Of a stretch of DNA of 64,000 bases, positions 43,321-55,195 are shown piece after piece; position 1 is the first letter of the stretch; each line of letters opens with the position of its first letter. Under the pieces are notes generated by a model. The model was not told the origin of the DNA. It worked only from the letters and a program-made list of their open reading frames with translations, and made no database searches. The stretch is taken from positions 3,844,001-3,908,000 of the forward strand of contig CAJSYZ010000005.1 of the NCBI GenBank assembly GCA_910574455.1. The letters are read 5' to 3'. Made by a program: the position numbers and the translations under genes. Source of the stretch: Trichaptum fuscoviolaceum. Its lineage: Eukaryota; Basidiomycota; Agaricomycetes; Hymenochaetales; Trichaptaceae.

Positions 43321-43750
43321 CTATATAATAGAGGGATGTGTGGCCGCGAAAAAATTATCGAATTGTCAGCAAGTAAGCATTACAAATCACAGATTGTCCA
43401 ATCCCATGATGCCTCCGATCATCGGAAAAAATCACTTCCGAAACCATTTCTGCCCTATCATCTAACATTTCTCTTGCATACCTCTTCCGCTTCCCTTTTT
43501 ATAGCCTTTCATATGGCTTTTACGCTGTTTATTTGCTTTTCCTTTCAGTCTTAACTTCATTAGCCCCTATCCCCTTCATTATTTGCTACATTGTTTTAGT
43601 TTATTATTACATATCCCTCTTCAGTTTCTTTTTTTTTCATGCATCCGAGCAAAAGTGGTGGTCAAACGACTTGTCACTCAGAGATTTGTCTTAGGCTTCA
43701 CATGCCACAATGATCCGCCCTCAACCTACTCTCATTCCTCGACGGTCAAC
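43320..43750 (+). repeat. Inverted copy of the CLF1 5' flank and start
   Basis: Reverse complement of about 48890-49255, also related to 62510-62830. It ends with the CLF1-type start context (CACATGCCACAATG) at about 43697-43710 and then diverges. Confidence 0.7.
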
Positions 43751-43989
43751 GATGTGATAGACTATCAATATAAACTCGAGGAGCAGCGACAGCAAGTGGC
43801 AAACACAAGCGGTGAATTTCCCAAAGCCAGCCAATGCCTCCGCCTCCTGCACCGTCGACGAAGAAACAGAGACTTGGGTGGGTTGGTGGAACATCAGTGA
43901 GATTTAAGAGATAGATGATGCTCAGCAGTGAGTTTACATGCATGACCCTTGTGAGCAAATACTTCGATGCATCTCGACTCTCCAGGCTC

Positions 43990-44285
43990 TTAGATTGCAT
44001 CGAGATATTCGAAGGACACACGCACTACATCCTTGTATTCAACCCAAGGACACCACTTCGCCTCATCGTGTCTTGATTGTACGTGAAGATGTAGTCGCTC
44101 GGTTCCTCGATGCCGAATTTCATTCTCGAGGCACACGAGAAGGGCGGCGTAAACTACGTCGACTTTCATTCCGGTGCAGACAAACTGTATCTTGTCACGA
44201 GCGATGACGACCGAACAATCAAAATGTAGGGCTACCTCAGCAAAAGCTATGTACAGATGATGAGGGACACACCAATATGTTCGAG
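43990..44285 (+). pseudogene. COPB2 (COPI beta-prime) WD40 fragment F1
   Basis: Reads FEGHTHYILVFNP, SLGSSMPNFILEAHEKGGVNYVDF, GADKLYLVTSDDDRTIKM and YLSKSYVQ, matching WD repeats of Sec27/COPB2, the cargo-binding beta-propeller subunit of the COPI coat. It contains several stops (for example after IVS and KM) and frameshifts. A longer version is at 52960-54110 on the other strand. Confidence 0.8.
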
Positions 44286-44289
44286 AGGC

Positions 44290-44612
44290 TCGAGGCTACC
44301 CGGAAAGCGCATGATACTCACGTATTCTAGCAGAGGTGATGAAGCTACGTATGTCCAACCCATCCCCGAATGTGCGCGAATACAACATGGCCCTTGGCTT
44401 ACTCCTCTCGTCATGCTGGAGACATACAATGAGACGCTCACTCGTCAGATTACGCCCAATGTTCGCACCTACGGGACAATGATTCTGGCATTGTGCAAGC
44501 GTGACAAGGAGGTCCAACGAGTTATCGGTCAACTCGAATGGAGGCAAAGGTGGCGTGAATTCAATGCCAAGAGAGGCGCGTTGGATATCCCAGAATTGGA
44601 GCAGGTTCAATA
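44290..44612 (+). pseudogene. PPR-like gene fragment (N-terminal part)
   Basis: Matches 52045-52410 of the minus-strand PPR pseudogene (LTRQITPNVRTYGTMILAL, REFNAKRGALD). It directly follows the COPB2 fragment, and the same COPB2-then-PPR order occurs at 54.1-50.2 kb, so the pair was copied together. It ends at the recurrent junction at 44612. Confidence 0.75.
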
Positions 44613-45240
44613 GCTTGTCCCCGCCACGAATGGAAAGCCTTAATTAGATCAATCTTGCACACAACCTCACCAGTCCCAGAAGACGATGAAACTGCTTTCA
44701 CAAGCACCTCACCATGCCATGCTTGAACTGGCCATGATCCAGCACCCTTCGTTGCTAGACTGCTCCTTTCCTTGAAGTCCATGTACACCCGCTCATTCGT
44801 CCGCCCCTCCAACACAGCATACACATTTGCTGAGCCAGCTTGTCCCCGCCACGAATGGAAAGCCTTGATTAGATCAATCTTGCACACAACCTCACCAGTC
44901 CCAGAAGACGATGAAACTGCTTTCACAAGCACCTCACCATGCCATGCTTGAACTGGCCATGATCCAGCACCCTTCGTTGCTAGACTGCTCCTTTCCTTGA
45001 AGTCCATGTACACCCGCTCATTCGTCCGCCCCTCCAACACAGCATACACATTTGCTGAGCCAGCTTGTCCCCGCCACGAATGGAAAGCCTTGATTAGATC
45101 AATCTTGCACACAACCTCACCAGTCCCAGAAGACGATGAAACTGCTTTCACAAGCACCTCACCATGCCATGCTTGAACTGGCCATGATCCAGCACCCTTC
45201 GTTGCTAGACTGCTCCTTAGCCAGCTTGTCCCCGCCACGA
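44612..45240 (-). repeat. 225-bp tandem repeat of a COPB2-like exon (about 2.8 units)
   Basis: Junction cores at 44612, 44837 and 45062 are spaced exactly 225 bp. The unit is 75 codons, so a minus-strand frame stays open through all copies (about 225 aa). Each unit encodes VYAVLEGRTNERVYMDFKER, SLATKGAGSW and VQAWHGEVLVK, resembling the COPB2 segment after the WD propeller (family: YAVLEGR, FKER, KGAGSW). The units are nearly identical. The frame lacks the rest of the gene, so I treat it as an amplified gene fragment. Confidence 0.85.
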
Positions 45241-45744
45241 ATGTCTGAGCAAATCATGGGGAATGCATTGAATGTGGTAAGCAAGATGTCCGTACTTACC
45301 GTCAGCTTAAGAGCTTTGCCAATAGCAGCTTCTGCATCAAGATTGAGCATCTCAGCGTATCCACTTCTTCAGGCTCCGACAGAGGATCAGCTATAGTACT
45401 TATGGTCACTGCATCGACAGTCAGAGGTCCTAGGTTCTCGTCTGTAGGCGACAATGCAGGACGTATTCCCGCGGCCGTGTTCTTGAGTTCAGTGACAGAG
45501 CAAACCGGTACATAGCGCGGGTGCACTCCATCGTCTTCGGTAGATAAAGGTCCTACAAAAGGCATACTTGGAGTTGAAACAATTGACAGAAGTGACAAGT
45601 CGCTTTCACCATATTCAGGGAAAGGCACGTTGCAAGAGTCGACGCTATACTTTATTTTCTCAGCACAGGCAGTCGCAGGCATAGATCTGGTCAGAGAGGC
45701 ACGATGGTTATCGTCACTCGGGTTGACTGGGGTAGCGCTGTCTG
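45241..45744 (-). pseudogene. Gene S fragment
   Basis: Minus-strand frame with TPVNPSDDNHRASLTRSMPA, PSMPFVGPLSTEDDGV and NLGPLTVDAVTISTIADP. It is followed by the S intron (45300-45246 region) and the junction sequence. It is bounded on both sides by the junction sequence and fused in frame to COPB2-like sequence on its 5' side. Family unknown. Confidence 0.6.
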
Positions 45745-46130
45745 AGCCAGCTTGTCCCCGCCACGAATGGAAAGCCTTGATTAGATCAATCTTGCACACA
45801 ACCTCACCAGTCCCAGAAGACGATGAAACTGCTTTCACAAGCACCTCACCATGCCATGCTTGAACTGGCCATGATCCAGCACCCTTCGTTGCTAGACTGC
45901 TCCTTTCCTTGAAGTCCATGTACACCCGCTCATTCGTCCGCCCCTCCAACACAGCATACACATTTGAGTCTGTAGCCCATGCGAAGGAAGAGCCATTGCC
46001 GAACACCTTGTTTGGCCGGGCCGGCGCAGTGACTCTCTGTCTCCGACCACCACGGAGATGAAGCGCCCGTTGGGAGAGTGTTAAAGAAAATCTCCGCCGT
46101 ACCGAGTTCTCGCACACATCAGGGAATCTT
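45745..46130 (-). pseudogene. COPB2 fragment F2, fused to gene S
   Basis: Minus-strand sequence with RELGTAEIF, FGNGSSFAWA and YAVLEGR through VVCKIDLIKAFHSW, a contiguous stretch of COPB2 after the propeller. A frameshift lies between the ELGTAEIF and FGNGSSF parts. Downstream the frame passes through the junction sequence into gene S. Confidence 0.75.
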
Positions 46131-46477
46131 CTTTTTTGCTTACGGCTACTTAAAGTTACTTAAACGGTCTGATATTTCCGGAAGCCCTGGAAAGTAAAAT
46201 GTTACTGATTTACTGATTTCAGGCATGTGGTTTCATTATTCAGGAAGGGCCCCACTGAAACCAGTGTCGTCAACTTAAATCAGTGCTCTCAGTGCTCTCA
46301 GTGCTTCAGCAATCAGACATTCAGGTTATTTAAATCAGTGTATAAGGAAGTCTAAGTAAGTACAATTATAAGTGATATAATAAGATAAAATACACATGAT
46401 CAAAATGGTTCATCATGTGAAGGAATCAAAGGAAAGTTGGTACCAAACAAATAAGGAGGCAAAGCAGTGAACTTTCC
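46131..46477. other. Short non-coding spacer
   Basis: Contains repeated small phrases (TACTTAAAGTTACTTAAA; CAGTGCTCTCAGTGCTCTCAG). No gene seen. Confidence 0.4.
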
Positions 46478-48898
46478 TCACACAGCTCGAGGCTCCCGGT
46501 CGTCGACCGTCCCCCACTTGCGGCTGACAATGGCCTGAACCTTCGAGACATCCGCAGGTGTTCCGTTCTTCTGCTCGAAGTCTCTCCATGCCTCTAGCAG
46601 AACAACGCGCTACACACAAATCAGCCACCTTCAAGAATGTCAAATAAGCGGGCACATACCTCTTCTTTAAGGCCCCTGTTCTTCAGATCCTTGTATGACC
46701 TCTCGAACACCTGGCGAGCCAGGTTCAAATCGCCCTCCACCAACTTCTCATCCTCGCCCTCGTCCTCCTCGTCTGCCCTCGACGCCTGATTGTCAGAAAT
46801 CAGGCTCGCTTCAAATTTTGCGTATGCGCGCCAGACCTTGACGTGGCCACTCAAGCGCGGAAGGCGCTCATACAGATCCCTTGTACGCTGTTGCTCGCCT
46901 TGCTCAAACTCGAAATCGATGTACGCCTTCCAGAGGTTTTCGAGGTACGACAGCGGCTGCTGCGATGTGTCGAGTTCGAATATGACTCGCGCTCGTGAGT
47001 AGTTCGCGAGCGCCGCCTCGAACTGGGCGAATTGGATCAAGGCCGAGGAGTTCGTTGGATCATATTCGATGTACTTTCCGTAGAGCGTCCGCACGCGGTC
47101 AAATTCTCGAAGCTGAAAGACAATGTCAGTAAACTATGCAAATGATAAGAGCAATTGGTAGTTACGTCGAGCTCAAGTTAGATATAGCCTTTGAAGAGCT
47201 TTTCCTTAGGACACATGCCGATTGCAGCACCGAGCAATTTGCGTGCTGCGGGTAGATCAAGTCGCCGAACCTCGAAGTTCGCAAACATGAGCCACAGCTT
47301 CACAAACGTGAATTGCTTGTGGGGGACCACTTGTAACGCTGTTCGGTATACTTGCCGTGTCCGATTATAATCCTGCGTGGGCGGTTGTTAGCACTTGAAA
47401 AAGAGACATGAAAGAAACGCCAGACTTTAGTATCCACTTCTTCAACAATGCGTAGTCCAGCCACAGAAAGATGTATTGTCTCCAGTGACGCTTCAAGTCA
47501 CCGTGGGGTATTTGCGCAACAGCTCACTCGTAGACTTCACGAGCCCGGTTTATCGCGCTTTCCATCTCGTCCTCCGTCGCATCTTCCTCCCGAAGTGACC
47601 TCAGTGAGTCTTCTTCCAAGCGAGCATAGTCAAACCATACTTCGTAATTTCGACCGTCGTGCGCAAGTTCTTCCTCATACTGGATCCTCCTCTTCCCCAG
47701 AACAGTGGTTTCGAGGGTGTTCCGAGTTCCATGCTGCTTTTCAAACTTGGTGTAAGCAGCATAGAGTGCCTGGGACTTGGAGCGAGGTAATCGGTCCAGC
47801 GCAAACTAGGGTGGTTTAAAACTTAGAACCACATAAGCTTGGGGGAGTGCGTACCTTGTAGATTACCCTAGATCGGTCGTACTCCTTCAATCGTGTTTCC
47901 ATCTTCGCGAAAGCGCTAAGCACCGCCTGTGCCTTCCCAATTCGTTCCGCATCATCACCAAAGACCTCCAGTGCCATCTGGAACACCTCATGAGCCTTTT
48001 CAAGCCTGACTCGCTCCTCCTCAAACTTCGCCTACTTGACTCAGGCGCGGTTTGCGGTCGAACTGTAACCCACCGCTCGTAAATCGCACTCGCGCGATCA
48101 CGTTCTTGGTATCGCTCTTCGAACTTGATGTACGCCTGCCACGCCTTGTCCTCCGGCTCCCACTGCATCCATCGCTCAAACACTTGACGTGCGCCAGCGA
48201 CGTTTCCGAGCAGTTCCTCCAAATACACGTATTTGTACCAGACTTGGTTGATGCGCGGCAACAAAGTCACATCTCGTTCAGACAGATTGCGTGCATGCTG
48301 GACGTTTCACCCCTTCAATTCCATCTCCGTGTAGAAGAGCAAGAGCTGGACACTTCGTTGGTTTACATCGAGAGAGCGCTTGTATACCGAACGCGAACGT
48401 TCGTATTCGCCTTGACTCGCCTACGTTGAGTTCAGACACAACTCCAGTCATTTTGACAATGTACGTACCTCCCAACTAACATACGCTTTCCATTCTTTCC
48501 CGTTTCAAGTCAGCACCTGAAAGATGAACCCAAGCATGAAAACATACAAGTTTCCCCTCGTCCGCCGAATCCTCTCCTCGAACTCCTTACGCTTCCGGCC
48601 TCGGTATTCATAGTGTCCCTCAAAGTCTTCAACGCGTTGTTTTGGCGCGTGAAAAGCTGTTTCCTGGCGCTCTTGTGGTTCCCGAAGCAGTTGTTCTGCT
48701 GTAATCTACTTGAGCTTAAGCATCATCCTTGAATAAGAGTGATTGGGTACATACTTGTATTGCCGCGGGTGCACGCGATGTTTTACACCTTCCGCCTGTT
48801 GAGCTATGTTGTGAAGGATGCGCCAGCCACAAGCCGACCCGCCATTGCTGTCCGTCAAAGGAATGAGAGCAGGTTTACAGCGGTTCATTGTGGCATGT
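46478..48898 (-). pseudogene. CLF1/CRNKL1 splicing factor, near full-length copy B
   Basis: It spans the start (ATG at about 48886-48888), the N-terminal [15 protein letters not shown] and [17 protein letters not shown] motifs, and all HAT repeats, to the C-terminal LLEAWRDFEQKNGTP. It keeps introns of normal size. Four in-frame stops replace sense codons: 48307-48309 (KG-stop-NVQHARN), 48032-48034 (VK-stop-AKFEEE, expected Trp), 47524-47526 (VYE-stop-AVAQ) and 47178-47180 (KGYI-stop-LELD). It is clearly inactive. Since CLF1 is essential in fungi studied, an intact gene should exist elsewhere in the genome. Confidence 0.88.
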
Positions 48899-49290
48899 GA
48901 AGCCTAAGACAAGTGACAAGACGACGACCACTTTTGCTCGGATGCATGAAAAAAAAGAAACTGAAGAGGTATATGTCGTAATAAACTAAAACAATGTAGC
49001 AAATAATGAAGGGGATAGGGGCTAATGAAGTTAAGACTGAAAAGAAAAGTAAATAAACAGTGTAAAAGCCATATGAAAGGCTATAAAAAGGGAAGCGAAA
49101 GAGGTATGCATGAGAAATGTAAGACAATGAGGCAGAAACGGTTTCGGAAGTGATTTTCTCCGAAGATCGGAGGCATGGGATTGGATGATTTGTGATTTGT
49201 AATGCTTACTTGCTGACAATTCGATAATTTTTTCGCGGCCACACATCCCTCTACTACGCTACGCTTCGTGGCGGGGAATGACAAAGAGGC
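48899..49290 (-). repeat. CLF1 5' flank copy
   Basis: Same sequence as 62510-62830 and, inverted, 43320-43700. The right end (about 49262-49276) is a truncated junction core (CTTCGTGGCGGGG). Confidence 0.7.
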
Positions 49291-49294
49291 TTAC

Positions 49295-49330
49295 CTGGTC
49301 GCTGGGTTGTATTGCCTCCATGCCGTTCAT
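49295..49330 (-). pseudogene. First exon of gene S (12 codons)
   Basis: ATG at 49328-49330 starts MNGMEAIQPSDQ, followed by a donor (GTAAGC). The same donor region is cut off at the right edge of the window. The rest of the gene is missing here. Confidence 0.45.
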
Positions 49331-49560
49331 TTCAAAGTGACGTGATGATGTGTGTCCTATGTATACGAGAATGTGTCAAGTCCGATCGATGATGCTTGAT
49401 ATTTGAAGTCTTCTAGCCGTCTTTAAGCTGAAGTCAATTCTGTTGAAGGGCAGTCGGACCAGTCCAAGAACAAAAATAATCGGTTCTTGTCCTTCAAAAG
49501 TGAACAGTTGCGGTCGAGAATACCATCCGAGAATCCGGAGTAAGAGAACCGAGTGAAACC
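49331..49560. other. Gene S upstream, no gene
   Basis: No coding signal was seen. Confidence 0.3.
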
Positions 49561-49580
49561 GAAGCCAGGTCAGCGTAACA

Positions 49581-49961
49581 TTACACTTGGGCCTCCCTGC
49601 CAGTGCACGAACATGTCAGGTCTACCTCTTGAACCAAGCGCTCCAGCTGATCGAGCTTCTTCGCAAGGAAACTGCAGATGATGGTATGGGAGTCTCCGAT
49701 TGAGAACGGCGCTGTCAGAGCCAGCTTGTCCCCGCCACGAATGTCTGAGCAAATCATGGGGAATGCATTGAATGTGGTAAGCAAGATGTTCGTACTTACC
49801 GTCAGTCTATGAGCTTCATCGGGAAAAAGGCTCCCAAATGGTAGCCGATTTCGGACAATTCCGGCGTATATAATCGGCTGTCGTACCGATTTAGCAATAT
49901 CAGGGAGCTGCCATGCAGACGGCAGCATATCATCTGATATCATCATGCTGCCATCCGACAA
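49581..49961 (-). pseudogene. Chimeric fragment related to gene S
   Basis: A minus-strand exon ending PFGSLFPDEAHRLT, then the gene S intron (GTAAGTACGAACATC to TTTGCTCAG), the junction sequence at 49719-49742, and an unrelated continuation (FLAKKLDQLERLVQEVD). Family unknown. The junction pattern matches the other mosaics. Confidence 0.5.
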
Positions 49962-50178
49962 GGCCTCCGTCGTACTGACAGCTTTCTGGTAATTAGATTA
50001 TAGTGAAGCTGCCAGACTGTTATAGTTATTACAAACAGCTAGAATCAACTATAAGAGTCTTAAAATCTACTGTATTCATGTACCAGTCAGATAGTTGTTT
50101 GTATGAAGGCTATATGAGCTACATTTTCACACAATTGTCTTAACATTGTCATCAGAAGGAGTTCTATTTTCTTATAAG
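49962..50178. other. AT-rich spacer
   Basis: No coding signal was seen. Confidence 0.3.
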
Positions 50179-52951
50179 CTACTGTACAGCGGTTATCATG
50201 GCAACCTCGATCAAATACCAGCCTATGGACTGCTTCTCTTTGTTGCTCTCGAGCGCCTTCAGCACGCGCTGTCCGTCCCGGTACAGCCTGTTCACCTTCT
50301 CCGTGTCGTTCAGGCGCCCGAAGGTAGCTATTAGTCGGCCAATCATGTCAGGCCTGGCGAAAGTGTCGTTGGCGGCACCAGCTTCATAGCAGATCCATGC
50401 GATCTTGGGCGTCACCTTCGGATTTATGGGATAATACTCGTCAACATTGCAGCTGAAGAATTGATCGAGCTTGGCGGGCCGCTGCTCTGCAGCCTCAAGT
50501 TCCACCTCAGAAGCGATTTCAGCTGTTGCTGTTCAAAAAGGCATTTCATTTCGAACCAGCCTTTGCGACGATCTCGCGCGCGCCACTCCTTCCATACTTC
50601 AGCAGTACTGACGCAATGAGCCTGCGCGAGACGTCTTCGCCCAGTGTCTTGGGTTGTACACCCGCTTTCCCAATGTCGGTGAAGACGTCTGTGAGATCCT
50701 TGACGCTGAGATCTTTCGCTATACCGATTCTCATCCTTTCGATGTCGCCTCTGGTCTGCAACTCGACGTATGCGGCCACTACATTGGACAAGAAGGACCA
50801 TCGCTGGGTGGATAGACCGGACTTCTCCTTTGGCGAAGCTGCGCTGTAAGCCTGCAAGATCGACGCGCATGCGCGAATGTCAGGAAGCAATTCCAATCTA
50901 GTCATGACTGAGCCGAGGCGAGTGACGAAATCCAGTGCATGAGCGAGGTAATTCCCATCCTTGTCCTTGATAAGAAGGACTGTGTCCATCGCGCTGTGCA
51001 GCGCCGACTGCAGGCCTCGCTGCCTGCTGACGATCATCTGCGCATCGAGCTCACCAGACGCCTTCGCGTCGTCGAGACACTGCACGCCGGACTGGACAAA
51101 CTTCTCGAGAAGCTGCAAGGCGTCCGTGTACCGGCCGCGCTGGGCCAAGACAACGAGGAAGGCGATGAAGGAGTTGTGGTGGCTGCGCCCGAGCGAGTAC
51201 GGGATGGCGCCTGCGCGGTATTCCAGGCTGAGCACCCGGTCGAGGTACGACACGGTCTCGTCCAACTCGTCCTTAGGAAGATCAGGATGGCGGCGGAGAT
51301 GCTCGACATTGAGCTCGAAGACGACGATCCGGTCGTAGTCGCTGATATGCAAACCGTCGCGATTGGCCACATCCAGCAGAGTACGGTATAGGCGGTTCAG
51401 TTCGGTTAGCAGTTTCTTCTTGGCCAGTGCTTCGAGAATCGTGTTCCAGGCTGCCTGAATGGGGCGCGGCGTGCGCAGCGAAGGCTCCAAGGCGTGCGCG
51501 GCGACTGTGTCCTGCTCTAGCATCCGATCGAACCACGCGAGGGCTGAGTGTATGTCATCGTTCCGTATAAACCCAGTTATGAAGGCAATATAGACCGCAG
51601 TGCAGGGAGGGGGGACATCGGCCGGGCCGAACAGAATGCTCGCTTTCGTGTCCATCATTTCCTCGAGAAGTGCGATAGCCTTCACGGGCTGTTTCGCCAG
51701 GAAATACGCCTCGACCATCTCTATCCACACGAGAATTTGCGCGGCACGCGCCTGTCCGGGGCGCAAGTCGTCGCTAAGGATGTGCGTCGATAGATCCTCG
51801 ACGCCTCCTGCAGCGTCCCGAGAACGCGCCCTTCGGTCGAGGCCAAACGGAACTCCGTGAATACGTCTTGTGCTGATTCTGTTGCCGGTCGACACGTAGG
51901 TACTCAGGAGGTGGAGATAGCACATCGCATCGGGTTGGAAATGGGGGATGTCTTCGATATGGGTCCAGATACGAACTGCAGTGTCGACATAGCCATGAAG
52001 TGCACAAGAACGGATTCCCTTTACAGTTATCTTCCTTACGAAGCAATTGAACCTGCTCCAATTTTGAGAAATCCAACGTGCCTCTCTTGGCATTGAATTC
52101 ACGCCGCCTTTGCCGCGATTCGAGCTGTCCGATGACTCGTTGGACCTCCTTGTCACACTCGCGCAATGCCAGAATCATTGTCTTGTACGTTCGAACGTTG
52201 GGCGTAATCTGACGAGTGAGTATCTCATTGTACGTCTCCAGCATAACAGTAATCGGTTGACCGGGAGCACGAGACGAGAGGAGCAAGCCGAGGGCCATGT
52301 TGTATTCGCGCACACTCGGGGATGGGTGGGACTTGCGTAGGTTCATCACCTCTGCTAGAATGCGTGAGGGATCATGCGTTTTCCGGGGTAGCCTCGAGCC
52401 TTTCGAAGACCGTGATGTTGACGGGGTTCGACGGGTTCGCCAGCATTGTCGATAGCGTCCTCAGCAGCAGGTAGTGCTAGTGAAAACGACGTTTGTGGGG
52501 CGCTGGGGTTTGTCGCTAAGCCAGGTGCGAAGGCAGAGTCGGTAGGTACGATTGGTCGAGGTGCCGATTCGAGCGATTCCAGAGACTCAAGCTCAGCCGC
52601 CGCCGATGAAGCCGTTGAGTTTCGCCTTGTAATCACACGTCGAGGAGAGCCCACTTCGTCTCGAGGGACTTGATCGTCCTGGACGAGGTTATCAGAGGCA
52701 ACAATACGAGCAAGCACGTGCTTGTCGCGGGCTTGATGCAGTTGAACGTACTTGAGGACACCTAGTGTTTCTGCACTTTCCTTGCGACCTGTGCCGGCGA
52801 GCAAAAGACTGCTGGCGGCCCCGAGACTTGATGAACAAGTGCTAGGTGCTTCAGCCGTAGTTCCTCCTCCTCGTCGACTTTCGTTGCATTCGCATCCTGG
52901 GCTGTTGAAGAGTTGCGTGACAGCACGACCAGCATTCTTTTCTAGTAACAA
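50179..52951 (-). pseudogene. PPR-like (helical-repeat) protein gene, frameshifted
   Basis: The N-terminus at about 52947 (MLVVLSRNSSTAQDA) resembles a mitochondrial presequence. The body has helical-repeat phrases typical of basidiomycete PPR proteins of mitochondrial RNA metabolism: PNVRTYKTMILAL, the VRIWTHIED region, WIEMVEAYFLAKQP, AAWNTILEALAKKK and HHNSFIAFLVVLAQRGR. The long central frame (52156-50546) is intact for about 530 codons. The reading frame must change near 52790, 52380, 52040 and 50550 to follow the protein. Four shifts point to a pseudogene, although assembly errors could account for some. A short copy of its N-terminal part lies at 44290-44612. Confidence 0.75.
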
Positions 52952-52959
52952 AAAACAAA

Positions 52960-54110
52960 TTTAGCATAGAAGAAATGAAACTAAAAAGGTCGGACGTACA
53001 GAATACCCCCGAGTAAAAACGGTTTCCGGTGTTACATTTTGCACCCCTGCACCAGTGCCATAGCCGTCCCACGATAAAGAGCCTGTGTTCGACCAGTTTG
53101 TTAGGCCGCCTGACGTCGCGGACGAAAAGTTCTGTCGTACCTAGTTCTCGCACGGCAGTCAGGATGCGCTGTCCTTCGGGCGTCTTGTCTTCCACTACGC
53201 TTTGGAGATTGGCGGACAAGGCTTCCGCGACGCGGGTGCACACCAGATTACTTGATGGGTCCATGCTGTAGAAGGCTCGTCATGGCAAAGTTTGACCACG
53301 ACCACACCTTTGTAGTACCGTACGTCAACCTCGTTCCCCTGCGGTCGGATGGTGATGCACCATGCGCGTTCAAGAGCGGTACCCGAGTTCCAGATCTTAA
53401 TCGTATCATCCTCCGACCGGCTGACGATCAAGGGAAGACTAGAGTGGAATATGGCAAACGAGACGTTGGTGTGTCCCTCCACCGTCTGTACACAACTTTT
53501 ACTGAGGTAGTCCCAGATTTCGATAGTTAGGTCGTCACCGCTTGTGACAAGAGACAGCTTGTCTGCACCAGGATAGAAGTCGACATAGTTCACGCCGCTC
53601 TTCTGATGTGCCTCGAGGATGAAATTCGGCGTCGAGGAGCCGAGCGACAACATCTTCACTGTGCGATCAAGACAAGATGAGGCGAAAGAGTTGGTGTCCT
53701 TATGGTTGAATAAAGGTTCATGCTGTAGTGCGTGTGTCCTTCGAATATCTTCAGAGATAATTAGAAGAAGTCTAATTTCGAAGCAGTGGATGTACGCACC
53801 CGAATACACTTCCACTGTTTATCCCAGTCCCAAGCCTTGATTGTCATATCATCGCAGCCCGTAAGCAGTAAACAATGCTAGGTGTTGGATTGACAACAAG
53901 GTATCGAACGTAGTCAGGATGGGCCTCAAATGCGGTCACTTTCTTGTGAGTGTTGTAATTGAAGACTCGTACTAGCTGGAAATCGTCCGAACCGGCGATG
54001 AACCAGTCCTTTCGAGGGATGAACTGCACACATCGGACAGGGACTTCAGCAACTTCGAAGGCTTTTATGAGCTGCCGGTTTCATGGTAATAGATTTTGAC
54101 GGCAAAGTCG
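52960..54110 (-). pseudogene. COPB2 (COPI beta-prime) WD40 fragment F3
   Basis: Contains FEVAEVPVRCVQFIPRKDWF, AGSDDFQL, FEAHPDYVRYLVVNP, CLDRTVKMLSLGSSTPNF, GVNYVDFYPGADK, DYLSKSCVQTVEGHTN, ALERAWC, GVVVVKL and RELGTTELF, in the order of the COPB2 propeller. The TIK repeat is frameshifted near 53820, another shift follows VVVVKLCHDEPS near 53270, and the gene ends abruptly after ELGTTELF where F2 would continue. It is non-functional. It lies directly upstream of the PPR pseudogene, the same order as at 44 kb. Confidence 0.85.
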
Positions 54111-55195
54111 TGAAGTCCAGTCAAGGGCCAGGGCTCTGTTGGTGGAAGTCAATATGGACTTAGCAAATTGACGCCGCCAGGCAGTTCGGAGTTTAAATCA
54201 CCAGCACGGACTTACAGTGACGCGTCGAGGAACATGTCCCGTCCCCCACACACTCTCTCCTTCCACTTCCTCGTCCTCCATCCATTTCTCTCTCTCACCA
54301 TCCACCCACAGGATGAACTTCAATCTTTGTGTTTTTGCTGTTCATGGTATGTTTTCAAGCTCTAATCACATTTTTTATCTTTTTTTCTACTGATTTACTG
54401 GTGTGCCACCCGAGTGTGACTGTATGCATAATATACACTGGCAGTCACACTCGGCCTCGATAGCCGGTAAGGACCCCACCAGTCCGCCATCTTCAAGCAC
54501 GACTCGACATTGAGCATGGGTTTCTGTTGCTAGGACTGTTGGCCGGCCTCCCTTACTCCTTCATCTCTTCTCAACGCCCTCCTTTCCTCGTTAGAACCAC
54601 ACGGCCTTGCATACTCTATATAAGAGTGACTTTCAGCTGTTCGTTCTCAGTTTTAGCTACTCCGACTTATCAAGCACTCAATGCCTTCGAACATGAACGT
54701 GTTCAACCATCCCGAGTCAAAGAGGCTCTCAACTACCTCAAGTTTGTCACCTCGGATATTGTGCAGACCAACGCTATCCAATGCAATCAGGGGAAGGGTG
54801 TACAGTGCGTATTGCTCTGTTACATGAAATACGCATCACGCTAACGTTTCTCTCGCAGTCGGGATTCTGCTATGGACAGTTGTTGTCCTGACGATAGCGG
54901 TGCACTTCCTTGGCTTTCTTGTTTCCTCTGACTTAAGTGAGTGTTGTTGATTAAGGAGCCGGAACAAGAAACATGTTCTAACTCAATCGACTTCCACTTG
55001 CTTTGTTCCTTTTCCAATTTTCATGTCAGCGGCGAGTTTGCTTATAATCCTAGTTCTGTAAGTCCGCTCGCAAAGTTTCTATGATTGAGGATCAATGCTG
55101 ATCGCTGTTGTTTCTACACCAAATGTACTCGAGAGATTCATGAGGTATGTCTACGAATCTAATACGCGCTTTGTAACCATGTCATTATTATGTAG
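54111..55195. other. No gene recognised
   Basis: Contains coding-like sequence at about 54660-54810 (with HERVQPSRVKEALNYL) of unknown family. Otherwise featureless except for the hairpin at 54410-54454. Confidence 0.35.
54410..54454. repeat. Short perfect hairpin, 13-bp stem, 19-nt loop
   Basis: CCGAGTGTGACTG at 54410-54422 pairs with CAGTCACACTCGG at 54442-54454. It could be a tiny foldback relic. No associated gene. Confidence 0.7.

Noticed and set aside
44561..45238. A novel 225-aa repeat protein
   Set aside because: The unit matches a COPB2 segment and the period happens to be a multiple of three. It is better explained as an amplified gene fragment, kept only as a finding.
47448..47819. 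123-aa frame on the plus strand, and its twin at 57539-57910
   Set aside because: Antisense shadow of the CLF1 coding region, duplicated along with it.
46478..48898. CLF1 copy as a processed (retroposed) pseudogene
   Set aside because: Introns at family positions are retained, so reverse transcription of mRNA is excluded.
50939..51391. 150-aa plus-strand frame
   Set aside because: Antisense of the long PPR coding frame. GC-rich third positions keep it open.
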